In this document: one piece after another, positions 9,356-17,654 of the stretch | Numbering within the stretch: the stretch's first letter is position 1 | How the letters are laid out: every line of letters begins with the position of its first letter | Source: CAZNVG01 sp964576475 | GTDB lineage: Bacteria; Patescibacteriota; Saccharimonadia; Saccharimonadales; CAZNVG01 | Assembly: GCA_964576475.1 (NCBI GenBank) | Contig: CAZNVG010000012.1 | Coordinates: forward strand, 1 to 30,055 | DNA: 30,055 nt | Direction: 5' to 3' | The notes under the pieces: model-generated | What the model saw: only the letters and a program-made list of their open reading frames with translations | What the model was told of the DNA's origin: nothing | The model's database searches: none | Position numbers and translations under genes: made by a program

Positions 9356-9488
9356 CAACATGAACACTGATTTACAGGCTGTAGGTCTGTGACGTGTTAT
9401 AGCTAAATTCAAGCAGCGTGACGATGTGCTTTGTAGTAGAATGCACTACACCCTTTACAGATACCCAAAATGCTTACGGCGGTAATAT

Positions 9489-9515
9489 TTGACAGTAAGG
9501 TAAAATACTTATGCT
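9489..9515 (+). promoter_or_regulatory. Possible promoter of the type IV secretion operon
   Basis: A consensus TTGACA at 9489-9494 is followed by TATGCT at 9510-9515 (15-base spacer, shorter than ideal) or TGTACT at 9515-9520 (20 bases). It would give a leader of about 60 bases before the VirB2-like gene. The assignment is weak because neither spacing is optimal. Confidence 0.3.
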
Positions 9516-9580
9516 GTACTACTGTTTTATATCTGTGATATTTTGAAGCCACAGAAATACATTATCGACGGAGGGTTTTA

Positions 9581-9925
9581 ATGATCAGAAGTTCCACAGA
9601 TATCAAATTTGTAATCTTTTTTGTGGCTGTGGGCTTGCCGCTCATCCTTGCCCCGACGGCATTTGCCGCTTCAGGCGATATAACAAACGTAGAGAACTTT
9701 ATTCGAAGTATTATTAAGGTTGTTGCAGGCCTTGCCGGTCTCGTAGCGACCGGCTTTTTTGTAGCGGGTGGTTTTACCTATATCACTAGCTCGGGTAATC
9801 CAGAGCAGCTGGATAAGGCCAAGCGAACCCTAACATGGTCGGCTATCGGTCTGGCTATTGTTATAGCCGCATTTGTAATTAGTAACATCGTCACTACACT
9901 TGCAACACAGGCGTTTGGGAGTTAA
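9581..9925 (+). CDS. VirB2/TrbC-like pilin subunit
   Basis: A 114-residue protein with a signal peptide (hydrophobic core about 9-25, probable cleavage after TAFA, residue 29) followed by two membrane helices (about 42-66 and 85-108) separated by a short polar loop YITSSGNPEQLDKAK. This is the layout of VirB2/TrbC pilins of type IV secretion systems, which are processed and assembled into a surface filament or a trans-envelope channel. A GGAGG site seven bases before the ATG supports the start. It is the first gene of the secretion operon and lies seven bases before the VirB6-like gene. The loop motif reappears in the N-terminal domain of that next protein. Confidence 0.85.
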   Translation: MIRSSTDIKFVIFFVAVGLPLILAPTAFAASGDITNVENFIRSIIKVVAGLAGLVATGFFVAGGFTYITSSGNPEQLDKAKRTLTWSAIGLAIVIAAFVISNIVTTLATQAFGS

Positions 9926-9931
9926 CCTCAG

Positions 9932-11410
9932 ATGGACTTTGCAAGTGGCATACTCCCAGTGAGTATGACTTTCTTCGCAGACGCTTCTGGCGCGGTCACC
10001 GCCATGCGTGAGTATGTTTGGCCAACCATGAAAGTATTAGCGTCGCTCGCTGCTATTGCCAGCGTATTTTTCATTGTTAACGCCGGCTACTTATACATGA
10101 CGAGCAGCGGAAAGCCAGAAAAGCTTGAACACGCGAAGCACGTCCTTAAAAATGCATTACTCGGTCTCGTAATTGTTATTGCAGCAATTACGTTGACCTC
10201 CATACTGACGAATGCTTACGGCACGCCACAGGCTGCGGGTAACGCTACCTTGCCATCACTCGAAGCGATTCCAGCTACGAACACAGACAGTGGTCTTGTA
10301 GACATACTTATCAAAGCGGTCACAGGATTCTTGAATACAATCATTCAAACAATAGCAAGCCCATTCCTTGGTGCTCTCGACTATTTCACAAAGTCAACGC
10401 CACTCATGGCGCAAAATCCAAGCGTATTCAATTTCTGGCTTGCGATGGTTGGAATAGCAGATGTGCTGCTAATTATCGTGATTGCACTAATAGGGTTTCA
10501 CGTCATGAGTGCTTCTACCTTTGGTTTTGAAGAAATTGAGTTCAAGCATTTGCTGCCCCGCATTGGACTGATATTCCTCCTGATGAATACTTCGATATTT
10601 TTTATTGACGGGATTATAGCTCTCTCAAATGCACTTATTGCAGCGGTTGGAAAAGTATCCGGCGCAACAAGTGTGTGGGGTACTTTGACTGAGGTGGTAA
10701 AACAGTCGGGCGGTCAAGGTCTTGGAGCACTACTCATGATGATTACCTTCCTCATCTTCAGCGTTATCCTGCTGGTGTATTATGTCGGGCGCTTGGTCAC
10801 TCTCTTTATCGGAGCCGTATTATCGCCAATTGTTGCTATGGTATGGTTAATTCCTGGATTTAGAGATTTTGCTGAAACTGCGTTTAAAACTTACTTTATT
10901 ACCGTATTCGTACTCTTTGTACATGTCGTGATTTTACAACTATCAGCATCGCTATTTACGGGTATGGCAAAATCGAGTGGCAATGATTTTCCAGATACTT
11001 TAATGGCTATGGTTCTCGGTCTAGCTACTATCCTCGTACTACTGAAGACTCAAGGCGTCATGATGCAGTTTAGCTATGTCAGTATGGGCGCGCGTAATAT
11101 GCGTAAGCTTGGCGGACAATTTATGAACGGCGTGAGCTATCTGACTGGTCAAACTAGAAATGTCGTCAGCAAATCTTCCGTAGCAGGGAGGGGTAGCACC
11201 AGAACAGTACGTAGCGGCTCCAGCAGATCATCAGGCGCAAGCCCAAGCAATGTGCGCAGTCAGGCCGCCAATCGCGCAGACACATCCAGAGGCGTGAAGG
11301 TACGGCGTGTTGCTGATAGCTCCAGTCCAGCAAAAACAGGAACCACATACGAAGCACCCATCTCACCAAGGCCTCGCAGCTCAAAGATAACAAAAGCGAA
11401 GAAGGAGTAG
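9932..11410 (+). CDS. VirB6/TrbL-like channel protein with pilin-like N-terminal domain
   Basis: A 492-residue polytopic membrane protein. Residues 1-95 form a pilin-like unit: two helices around the loop YLYMTSSGKPEKLEHAK, very close to FTYITSSGNPEQLDKAK of the preceding VirB2-like protein, and followed in both by GLxIVIAA. From about residue 120 there are five or more long hydrophobic segments typical of VirB6/TrbL inner-membrane channel proteins. The last 90 residues are a polar, Ser/Arg-rich, probably disordered cytoplasmic tail. VirB6-type proteins form the inner-membrane part of the translocation path. It sits three bases before the PrgI gene. The polytopic family call is good; the pilin-like part is my own comparison of the two neighbouring proteins. 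Confidence 0.82.
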   Translation: MDFASGILPVSMTFFADASGAVTAMREYVWPTMKVLASLAAIASVFFIVNAGYLYMTSSGKPEKLEHAKHVLKNALLGLVIVIAAITLTSILTNAYGTPQAAGNATLPSLEAIPATNTDSGLVDILIKAVTGFLNTIIQTIASPFLGALDYFTKSTPLMAQNPSVFNFWLAMVGIADVLLIIVIALIGFHVMSASTFGFEEIEFKHLLPRIGLIFLLMNTSIFFIDGIIALSNALIAAVGKVSGATSVWGTLTEVVKQSGGQGLGALLMMITFLIFSVILLVYYVGRLVTLFIGAVLSPIVAMVWLIPGFRDFAETAFKTYFITVFVLFVHVVILQLSASLFTGMAKSSGNDFPDTLMAMVLGLATILVLLKTQGVMMQFSYVSMGARNMRKLGGQFMNGVSYLTGQTRNVVSKSSVAGRGSTRTVRSGSSRSSGASPSNVRSQAANRADTSRGVKVRRVADSSSPAKTGTTYEAPISPRPRSSKITKAKKE

Positions 11411-11413
11411 CCT

Positions 11414-11923
11414 ATGAAAGTTACCGTAGTTCCCGCGCAAGTAACGACCGTCGAAGATCGCATAATCGGCAACCTAGGATTCTCTCAGGTACTCTTACTT
11501 ATTGTTCCCGTCTTTTTCGGGGCTGGCCTGTTTGCATTGTTCCCACCTATGATGGGCGGTGCGCTGTATAAATACATGACGCTTGCAGTGTTAGGGTTTG
11601 TTTGTGCAATATTATCTATTCGAATCAAGGGTCGGATTATCGCATCCTGGCTCACTACAATACTGCGCTATAACGTACGTCCAAAATATTACCTCTTCAA
11701 TAAAAATACTGTGGCGTTAAGAAAAGAGTATCCGGATGTTACCGAGGCTAGTAAAGCGCAGACGACACAATCTGATCACGAAGATATCCTAGCAACACCC
11801 CGCCTTGGCACACTTGAGATGGTAAAAGTTATGGCTGCTATCGAAAATCCAGCATCTAACTTCCGTATTGAAACGACTAAAAAAGGAGGCCTGAGTGTCC
11901 GTCTTAAAGAAATCGAAGACTAA
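11414..11923 (+). CDS. PrgI family protein (VirB3-like)
   Basis: A 169-residue protein with a short N-terminal strand region (KVTVVPAQVTTVEDRIIG), two adjacent membrane helices (about 24-43 and 52-70), a basic segment, the sequence LRYNVRPKYYLF, and a soluble polar tail. This is the PrgI pattern; PrgI proteins stand in for VirB3 next to VirB4 in Gram-positive-type secretion operons. VirB3-like subunits attach the VirB4 ATPase to the membrane channel. The gene overlaps the following VirB4 N-terminal gene by 29 bases, so the two are likely translated together. The family is assigned from pattern and context. Confidence 0.83.
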   Translation: MKVTVVPAQVTTVEDRIIGNLGFSQVLLLIVPVFFGAGLFALFPPMMGGALYKYMTLAVLGFVCAILSIRIKGRIIASWLTTILRYNVRPKYYLFNKNTVALRKEYPDVTEASKAQTTQSDHEDILATPRLGTLEMVKVMAAIENPASNFRIETTKKGGLSVRLKEIED

Positions 11924-12533
11924 AACAAGTGCCCGTCAGCAGATAGCTATTGAGGGAGTCCGAGACGGCGTGTTGATACTGCCCGGCAATCAGTACCGCG
12001 CGATATTAGAGGTGTCATCATTGAACTTTGAACTACGGAGTGAAGAGGAACAGGACGCGATCATAGATACGTATGAAAGTTTTTTGAACTCAGTCGGGTC
12101 ATCACTACAAATACTCGTGCGCACTCGTGAAATAGATATGGACAAGTATCTCGCAGATCTCACCGAGCGGCTTGACTATGAAGCAGAGGAGATATATCGC
12201 TCACAACTAAAAAACTACGATGAGTTTATCCGCTCCTTGATTACAACTAACAAGATTCTAACGCGTCACTTTTATATCATCGTGCCGTATAAACCTACCG
12301 ATAATGCAGAGTTTGAATTAATTCGCGAGCAGCTCAATATTAAACTAGACATCGTTGCGAAAGGCATGATGCGACTTGGTATGCATACCACGCAGCTCAC
12401 GAGTCTTGAGGTGCTTGATTTATTCTACAGTTTCTACAGTCCCGCTCAGGCTAAGATTCAGCCCCTCACCGATCAAGCACTCCAACTCATACATACCGCA
12501 CTTGTCGAAAGAGAGGAATCCTATGCGCGATAA
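11895..12533 (+). CDS. TraC/VirB4 N-terminal-domain-like protein
   Basis: A 212-residue soluble protein, beginning with GTG at 11895 after a strong GGAGG site inside the end of the PrgI gene. It contains AIEGVRDGVLILPGNQYRAI and then a helical region with FELRSEEEQDAIIDTYESFL and LTRHFYIIVPYK, which correspond to the first part of VirB4/TraC ATPases (the domain that contacts the membrane partners). No nucleotide-binding motif is present; that lies in the next gene. Together the two proteins would make one VirB4, so the ATPase is encoded in two pieces, each with its own ribosome binding site. Such splitting seems a stable arrangement rather than a frameshift, because both starts are well formed and the coding regions overlap by only 11 bases. 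Confidence 0.78.
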   Translation: MSVLKKSKTKTSARQQIAIEGVRDGVLILPGNQYRAILEVSSLNFELRSEEEQDAIIDTYESFLNSVGSSLQILVRTREIDMDKYLADLTERLDYEAEEIYRSQLKNYDEFIRSLITTNKILTRHFYIIVPYKPTDNAEFELIREQLNIKLDIVAKGMMRLGMHTTQLTSLEVLDLFYSFYSPAQAKIQPLTDQALQLIHTALVEREESYAR

Positions 12534-14271
12534 ACTACTCGAGCCAATTCTAGCACCTATTAGGAAACGGCAGCTTGCACGAGAAGAACGAAAAAAAGAA
12601 TTAGCCATTTCTTTTGGCGAACAAGATGCAATCGATATATTGTCATATGCCGGTCTCGAAGAGAACGTAGATCATCTCTGTATTGACGGTGTATACATGC
12701 GAACGCTATATATTTCCGGATATCCGTTTGTTGCAAACTCTGGTTGGATGGATAGTCTAGTCAACTTCAATCATGACACTGACATTAGCTATCACCTACA
12801 CGAAGTAAGCGCCCTGAGCGCCCTACCGAAGCTCCATCGTAAAATCACAGAGCTAGAATCAACTAAACGCGCAATGATGCGTGCTGGTAAAATTGTTGGT
12901 TCGGAAATCACCGACCCGCTTGAGTCTGCTATCGAATTGCGCGATAAAATCCAACGTGGACAGGAGAAGCTCTTCCAGATGGCAATTTATGTCAATGTCC
13001 GCGCCGAAAGCCTAGATGAGCTAGATAAAACGACCAAGTTGCTAGAAGCAACATTATCCGCACGCTTGTTCTACTCAAAAGTCGCTCGATACCAACAGCT
13101 TGAGGCGCTGCAATCAATCTTGCCGCGAGGAGAAGACCAACTTGACCAAAAACGCAATCTTGATAGTTCGTCGGCTGCTTTGACGTTTCCATTCATGTCT
13201 TCAGAACTCGTACAAGAGACCGGCATCTTGTACGGGGTAAACAAATCGAATAATTCGCTCGTTATCCTTGACCGCTTTAGTCTCCATAATGCTAATAGTA
13301 TTGTGTTTGCGCAGTCTGGTTCGGGCAAAAGCTACACGACGAAGGTTGAAATTCTGCGGCAGCTTATGCAGGGCACGAAAGTTATCGTCATTGACCCAGA
13401 GCGAGAATATAAGTTGCTCACCGAATCTGTTAAGGGTACGTACATTAAGCTGTCGGCCAAAAGTAAACAAAAAATCAACCCGTTTGATCTCGCCACGACG
13501 TTTCATAATATTAGTGACTTGTCTGAGCATGCGCAAGATCTAACCGAGGTTATTAGCCTGATGGCGGAGGGGCTATCGTCCCGCGAAAAAGCGGCGGTCG
13601 ACAAAGCGATACTCACGATTTATAAACGTGCCAAAAAAGAGCAGCCCCTACTCGAAGATCTCTATGCCGAGCTACAGAAGCTCGGCCAGCTCAAGTTATG
13701 TGAACGACTTGAGAAATATATCTCTGGCTCGTTGTCCGAAGTATTTAATGCGCAGACAAATATTAAGCTGGATAACCGACTTGTCATCTTTGACATCAAA
13801 GACTTACCGGAGAGTTTACGCCAAATCATGATGCTCATTATCAGTAATTTCGTAAAGAATCAGGTAATGGCGAAGCCGGAAAAGCGATTGTTGATCATTG
13901 ACGAAGGCTGGATGCTGCTTGAACACGAGGAATCTGCTCGCTTTGTCGCAGGATTGGTACGCCGTGCTCGTAAATACTACTTAGGTGTGTCTATCATATC
14001 CCAGCAGGCTAACGACTTTCTAAGAAGCGACTACGGCCGCGCGATTGCTTCGCAAAGCGCATTACGCATATTGATGAGACAAGATACGACGACAATAAAG
14101 AATGTTGTGTCAGAATTTAACCTGAGTGAGTACGAGCAACAGTTCCTGCTTACATGCGAGCGAGGCGATGCTCTCATAATCGCAGACCAAAATCACGTTG
14201 CGGTCAAAGTCGTTGCAAGCGACAAGGAGCATCCGCTGATTACCACAAATCCAGCGGAACTGTACACATGA
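12523..14271 (+). CDS. virB4: VirB4-like type IV secretion ATPase
   Basis: The energising ATPase of the secretion system, acting at the cytoplasmic face of the channel. I take the ATG at 12523, preceded by GAGAGGAA, giving 582 residues; an open frame extends upstream to 12376 but only overlaps the previous gene and has no motif. Walker A is AQSGSGKS (K269, S270) and Walker B is LLIIDEGWMLL (D460, E461). RARKYYLGVSIISQQ, typical of VirB4/TraC, follows. It is the C-terminal partner of the preceding VirB4 N-terminal-like protein. Its stop overlaps the next ATG by four bases (ATGA). Residues before Walker A include a helical segment with IELRDKIQRGQEKLFQMAIY. Confidence 0.93.
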   Translation: MRDKLLEPILAPIRKRQLAREERKKELAISFGEQDAIDILSYAGLEENVDHLCIDGVYMRTLYISGYPFVANSGWMDSLVNFNHDTDISYHLHEVSALSALPKLHRKITELESTKRAMMRAGKIVGSEITDPLESAIELRDKIQRGQEKLFQMAIYVNVRAESLDELDKTTKLLEATLSARLFYSKVARYQQLEALQSILPRGEDQLDQKRNLDSSSAALTFPFMSSELVQETGILYGVNKSNNSLVILDRFSLHNANSIVFAQSGSGKSYTTKVEILRQLMQGTKVIVIDPEREYKLLTESVKGTYIKLSAKSKQKINPFDLATTFHNISDLSEHAQDLTEVISLMAEGLSSREKAAVDKAILTIYKRAKKEQPLLEDLYAELQKLGQLKLCERLEKYISGSLSEVFNAQTNIKLDNRLVIFDIKDLPESLRQIMMLIISNFVKNQVMAKPEKRLLIIDEGWMLLEHEESARFVAGLVRRARKYYLGVSIISQQANDFLRSDYGRAIASQSALRILMRQDTTTIKNVVSEFNLSEYEQQFLLTCERGDALIIADQNHVAVKVVASDKEHPLITTNPAELYT

Positions 14272-14870
14272 ACCCGGCAGTCATGACATTTGGAGCTATC
14301 GGATATAGCGGCAAGAAGCTACTAGCCGTTTCACTTACCTCACTAGCTGTAATCATATGCCTGCCCGTTATGGCTGTGTTTTCAATGGGAACCGAGGCTC
14401 TCAGTTTTTTGGCAAGTTCGCCAAGTGCAACCGCTGCAGAATCAAAAGGTTTTTACATGGGCGGCATGGTTCCGGGCAATACCTACGAATGGGGAAACTG
14501 CACCTACTGGGTATACGCAAAACGATACTGGGCGGGTCATCCTATTGGACAATACTGGGGAAACGCTAACAGATGGGATGAAAGCGCACTCGCGGCAGAT
14601 TATGTCGTTAATCATACGCCAGCTGTTGGAGCAATCTTCCAGACTGATGAAGGAGAGTGGGGTCACGTTGCCTATGTAATTCGCGTCGACACGATAACTG
14701 GCGACTGGACGATATCTGAAATGAACGCTCCAAATCTAAATGTCGTATCAGAACGAACGTTCACGAAAGCCTCTGCAGGTTATTACGATTTCATACACGA
14801 CAAGAAAGGAGCACCCGCATGGACGACGCCGTTCGAGTTATCGATACCGCCGCTAGCTACTGGCAACTAA
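14268..14870 (+). CDS. CHAP-domain peptidoglycan hydrolase of the secretion operon
   Basis: A 200-residue protein starting at the ATG of the ATGA overlap with virB4. Residues 18-40 are a single hydrophobic helix (signal anchor or uncleaved signal). Residues about 60-180 form a CHAP/NlpC-P60-type domain: catalytic Cys78 in GNCTYWVYAKR, His133 in WGHVAYVI and a polar third residue in SEMNAPN (E151 or N153). Enzymes of this type cleave peptide cross-links of peptidoglycan. In Gram-positive-type secretion systems they (VirB1-like) open the wall for the channel; in a cell-attached lifestyle they could also act on a host wall. It overlaps the next gene by 52 bases. Confidence 0.86.
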   Translation: MNPAVMTFGAIGYSGKKLLAVSLTSLAVIICLPVMAVFSMGTEALSFLASSPSATAAESKGFYMGGMVPGNTYEWGNCTYWVYAKRYWAGHPIGQYWGNANRWDESALAADYVVNHTPAVGAIFQTDEGEWGHVAYVIRVDTITGDWTISEMNAPNLNVVSERTFTKASAGYYDFIHDKKGAPAWTTPFELSIPPLATGN

Positions 14871-17428
14871 CTCTGATAATCATCGCAATTGTAACTGTCA
14901 TAGCAATCTTATATATGACGGTTACTGAAGCAGCGAACAGAGTCCATTTACGTCGTCGTAAATCTATCTGGCTAGAAGTAACACCCCCAACCTCAATCGC
15001 AAAAACACCAGAGGCAACCGAGCAACTCTTTTCGGTGATCCATGGCACAAAGTCAGCCCGAGCACTTAGGGATAAACTGCTGCGACGTTTTCCAGTTTTT
15101 ATATTCGAAATCGTATCGACTCGCAAGGATGGTATCAGATTCTTTATTCAAACAGAGCAGGCACAGTCAGTGATGATGCAGAAAATGATAGCTTCGTATA
15201 TACCTGATTCTAGAGTAAAGGAAGTTGACCGCAAGATATCACCCGTCAACAAAGTTATCGATTTTAAACAAACGAATCATTATGTGCTCCCGCTTACCCT
15301 AACAAGCGTCATGGAGCAACACGATCCTCTATCGTATGTCACTGGTGCCATGACAAATCTATCAGAGGGCGAAGAGATAACGCTACAGATAGTAGCCATA
15401 CCACTCAAGCTACGTGAAGCCGACGCTTTGTCGCACAGAATATTGGGCAATGAAAATATTTTGCAACAAGTCGGTGGTGGCAAGTTATCGTTCTTGGGGC
15501 GCATCGGAAATGTCTTTGGCAAAGCTGCCATGGGGGCAACTGAACTTACTGGCGAGATATATATGGGAACGACCTACGGATATCAAAATCAGTATCGTTC
15601 TAAGACTCATGATGCGCAGCAAGAAGCCAGAATAACAAAACATGATAGACCTGCACGCACACTCAGCGCCTTTGAGTTAGAACTCATGGAAACGATGCAT
15701 CAAAAAGTCACCCACCCGCTCTTTAAAGTTAATTTGCGAATTTTGATAACCAGCGCTGACGCAAGCGGACATGCGGTCACCTTAAAGTCGGTACTTGATG
15801 GCTATAGTGTTCCGCCGTATCAATCCCTAAAAGCAAAATTTGACCTACCCTTTACCACTAAGCTCCGCAGGCTGAATGCAGAACGCAGGCTCCCTTCAAT
15901 TCTACGCCGTACGGCACTCGTGCTTGCATCGACTGAGCTTGCAAATTTATACCATTTCCCGGCAAACAGGATAAGCAAGACTGACAACTTAATCTCGTCG
16001 CTAAGTCGAACTTTACCGGCACCTATCTCACTAAAATCAGGACGAATGCTAGATGTCATTATCGGCGAGAACATTCACAGAAGCACGGCTACGACCATCG
16101 GGCTAGAAGCCGCCGAGCGAGAACGGCACATGTATATAATCGGCGGAACCGGTAACGGTAAGACGACGATGCTACAGTACCAAATAGTTCAAGATATCAA
16201 AGCCGGGAAAGGTGTCGCCATCATAGATCCGCATGGTGACATGGCGGAAACGATCTTGAAACATATTCCTGAAGAGCGTGCCAAAGATGTCATATATTTT
16301 AACCCTGACGATTTAGAGTATCCGATTGGACTCAACATGCTTGAAATTGCTCCAGGGCTCAAAGATAATGAGCTACTCCGAGAAAAGGACATCATCACCG
16401 AGTCAGTGGTATCTATTTTCAGAAAAATATTCTCGGATGAAGACTCTGGCGGTCACCGCATTGAATATGTGCTACGCAATACCATTCAGACCGCTCTTAC
16501 GACGGAAAGCCCTACGCTGTTTACTGTTTTTGATCTATTGAACGACTCGAAATATCGAAAAGCTGTCACCAAAGACCTCGAAGATAAAAACCTCGTAAAC
16601 TTTTGGAATAGTGAGATCGGTAAAGCTGGTGAGATGCAGAAAGTGAAGATGGCAGCCGGTATCACTTCGAAAATTGGACGTTTCCTCTTTTCAGCATCTG
16701 CGAGGCAAATACTTGAACAGCCTAAGTCAACGATAGATTTCGACGATATCATCAACAGTGGCAAGATATTAGTCTGCAACTTATCGAAAGGTTTGCTCGG
16801 TGAAGACACTTCTGAGCTATTCGGAATTACGATACTAGCTAAGCTGCAACTGGCCACTCTGCGTCGTGCGCGAATTGCCCAGAGTAACCGTAGGCCGTTC
16901 TACCTGTATGTGGATGAATTTCAGAACTTCGCTACGACCTCTTTTGTGCAACTACTCAGTGAAGCTCGCAAATATAAAATGTTCCTGACGATGGCGGAGC
17001 AGTCCACATCACAGCAAGACGATCAACAAATGGTAAGTATTATCCTTGCCAACGTCGGGACTGTGGTATGTTTCCGTACGGGCAACCCTAATGACGAACG
17101 TCTTTTGCTGCCGCTGTTCGCTCCATACATCGAACAAGGCGAGATTAACAACCTACCAGCCTACAACTTCTATGCCAAACTGTCCGCTATTCAGCCACAA
17201 GAGCCTATGTCGGGTCAAACTCTATTACTCGACGACGAGGGTAGTGAAAGAATCGCCGACTCCGTAAAGGAGCATTCTAAGAAGCAGTATGCCAACAAGC
17301 AAAAAACAAAAATTAAGCCCGAGACCAATAAAACGGTCAAAACACAAGTAAGCAAAAACAGGCCTCCCGCACAAGACAAGACCAGCCAAGAAACTACCGT
17401 ATTAGAGATAGAAAAGGGAAACGGCTAG
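14819..17428 (+). CDS. TraG/HerA-like coupling ATPase (DUF87-type)
   Basis: An 869-residue ATPase with one N-terminal membrane helix (about 16-36), a long region of about 390 residues without recognised motifs, and a RecA-like motor. Walker A is GGTGNGKT at 442-449, followed by IIDPHGDMAETIL; a second acidic motif YVDEFQNF has D699 and E700, then a glutamine-rich helix MAEQSTSQQDDQQM. This matches type IV coupling proteins and HerA/FtsK-type pumps, which bring DNA or protein substrates to the channel. The C-terminal 50 residues are lysine-rich and look disordered. The start follows AAGGAG with good spacing, within the end of the CHAP gene. It is the last gene of the operon. Confidence 0.88.
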   Translation: MDDAVRVIDTAASYWQLTLIIIAIVTVIAILYMTVTEAANRVHLRRRKSIWLEVTPPTSIAKTPEATEQLFSVIHGTKSARALRDKLLRRFPVFIFEIVSTRKDGIRFFIQTEQAQSVMMQKMIASYIPDSRVKEVDRKISPVNKVIDFKQTNHYVLPLTLTSVMEQHDPLSYVTGAMTNLSEGEEITLQIVAIPLKLREADALSHRILGNENILQQVGGGKLSFLGRIGNVFGKAAMGATELTGEIYMGTTYGYQNQYRSKTHDAQQEARITKHDRPARTLSAFELELMETMHQKVTHPLFKVNLRILITSADASGHAVTLKSVLDGYSVPPYQSLKAKFDLPFTTKLRRLNAERRLPSILRRTALVLASTELANLYHFPANRISKTDNLISSLSRTLPAPISLKSGRMLDVIIGENIHRSTATTIGLEAAERERHMYIIGGTGNGKTTMLQYQIVQDIKAGKGVAIIDPHGDMAETILKHIPEERAKDVIYFNPDDLEYPIGLNMLEIAPGLKDNELLREKDIITESVVSIFRKIFSDEDSGGHRIEYVLRNTIQTALTTESPTLFTVFDLLNDSKYRKAVTKDLEDKNLVNFWNSEIGKAGEMQKVKMAAGITSKIGRFLFSASARQILEQPKSTIDFDDIINSGKILVCNLSKGLLGEDTSELFGITILAKLQLATLRRARIAQSNRRPFYLYVDEFQNFATTSFVQLLSEARKYKMFLTMAEQSTSQQDDQQMVSIILANVGTVVCFRTGNPNDERLLLPLFAPYIEQGEINNLPAYNFYAKLSAIQPQEPMSGQTLLLDDEGSERIADSVKEHSKKQYANKQKTKIKPETNKTVKTQVSKNRPPAQDKTSQETTVLEIEKGNG

Positions 17429-17504
17429 AATTCATGCTGTTAGAATCAAGGTTCACATATCAAATAAGCGTCATAGCCAAACACCATAAGTGTCAAACTC
17501 CCGT

Positions 17505-17640
17505 TTTTTGCAACACTTGGTCTAGACTTTTAAATCGTTGGTTTTCTTCTTTTGGTAGGGCGACGTAAGCCGCCGGGCTCAAAGAGTAGCTACGCAACCA
17601 AAATACAGGACTGAGAAGTCTAGACCAAGTGTTGCAAAAA
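17505..17640. repeat. Perfect 25-bp inverted repeat around an 86-bp structured spacer
   Basis: The left arm 17505-17529 and right arm 17616-17640 are exact reverse complements (arm core GCAACACTTGGTCTAGAC). The arms include GTCTAGAC, itself a palindrome. The spacer holds further pairing: TTTTGGT (17550-17556) with ACCAAAA (17597-17603), and AGCC/GGCT and GGCG/CGCC in the middle. The element lies between the convergent secretion and copper operons. Both flanks touch a GT dinucleotide. The T-run precedes rather than follows the stem on each strand, so it is not an ordinary intrinsic terminator. It may be a small non-autonomous mobile element, a bidirectional transcript end or a structured RNA. 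Confidence 0.75.
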
Positions 17641-17654
17641 GTTAGAAGTTGACA

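Noticed and set aside
12376..12522. Extension of the VirB4 frame upstream
   Set aside because: It overlaps the previous gene completely, has Ser/Pro/Arg-rich shadow composition, and the ATG at 12523 has a good ribosome site.
14154..14267. Extension of the CHAP frame upstream
   Set aside because: Lies inside virB4 and is Arg/Cys-rich shadow; the ATGA overlap at 14268 gives a proper start before the membrane helix.
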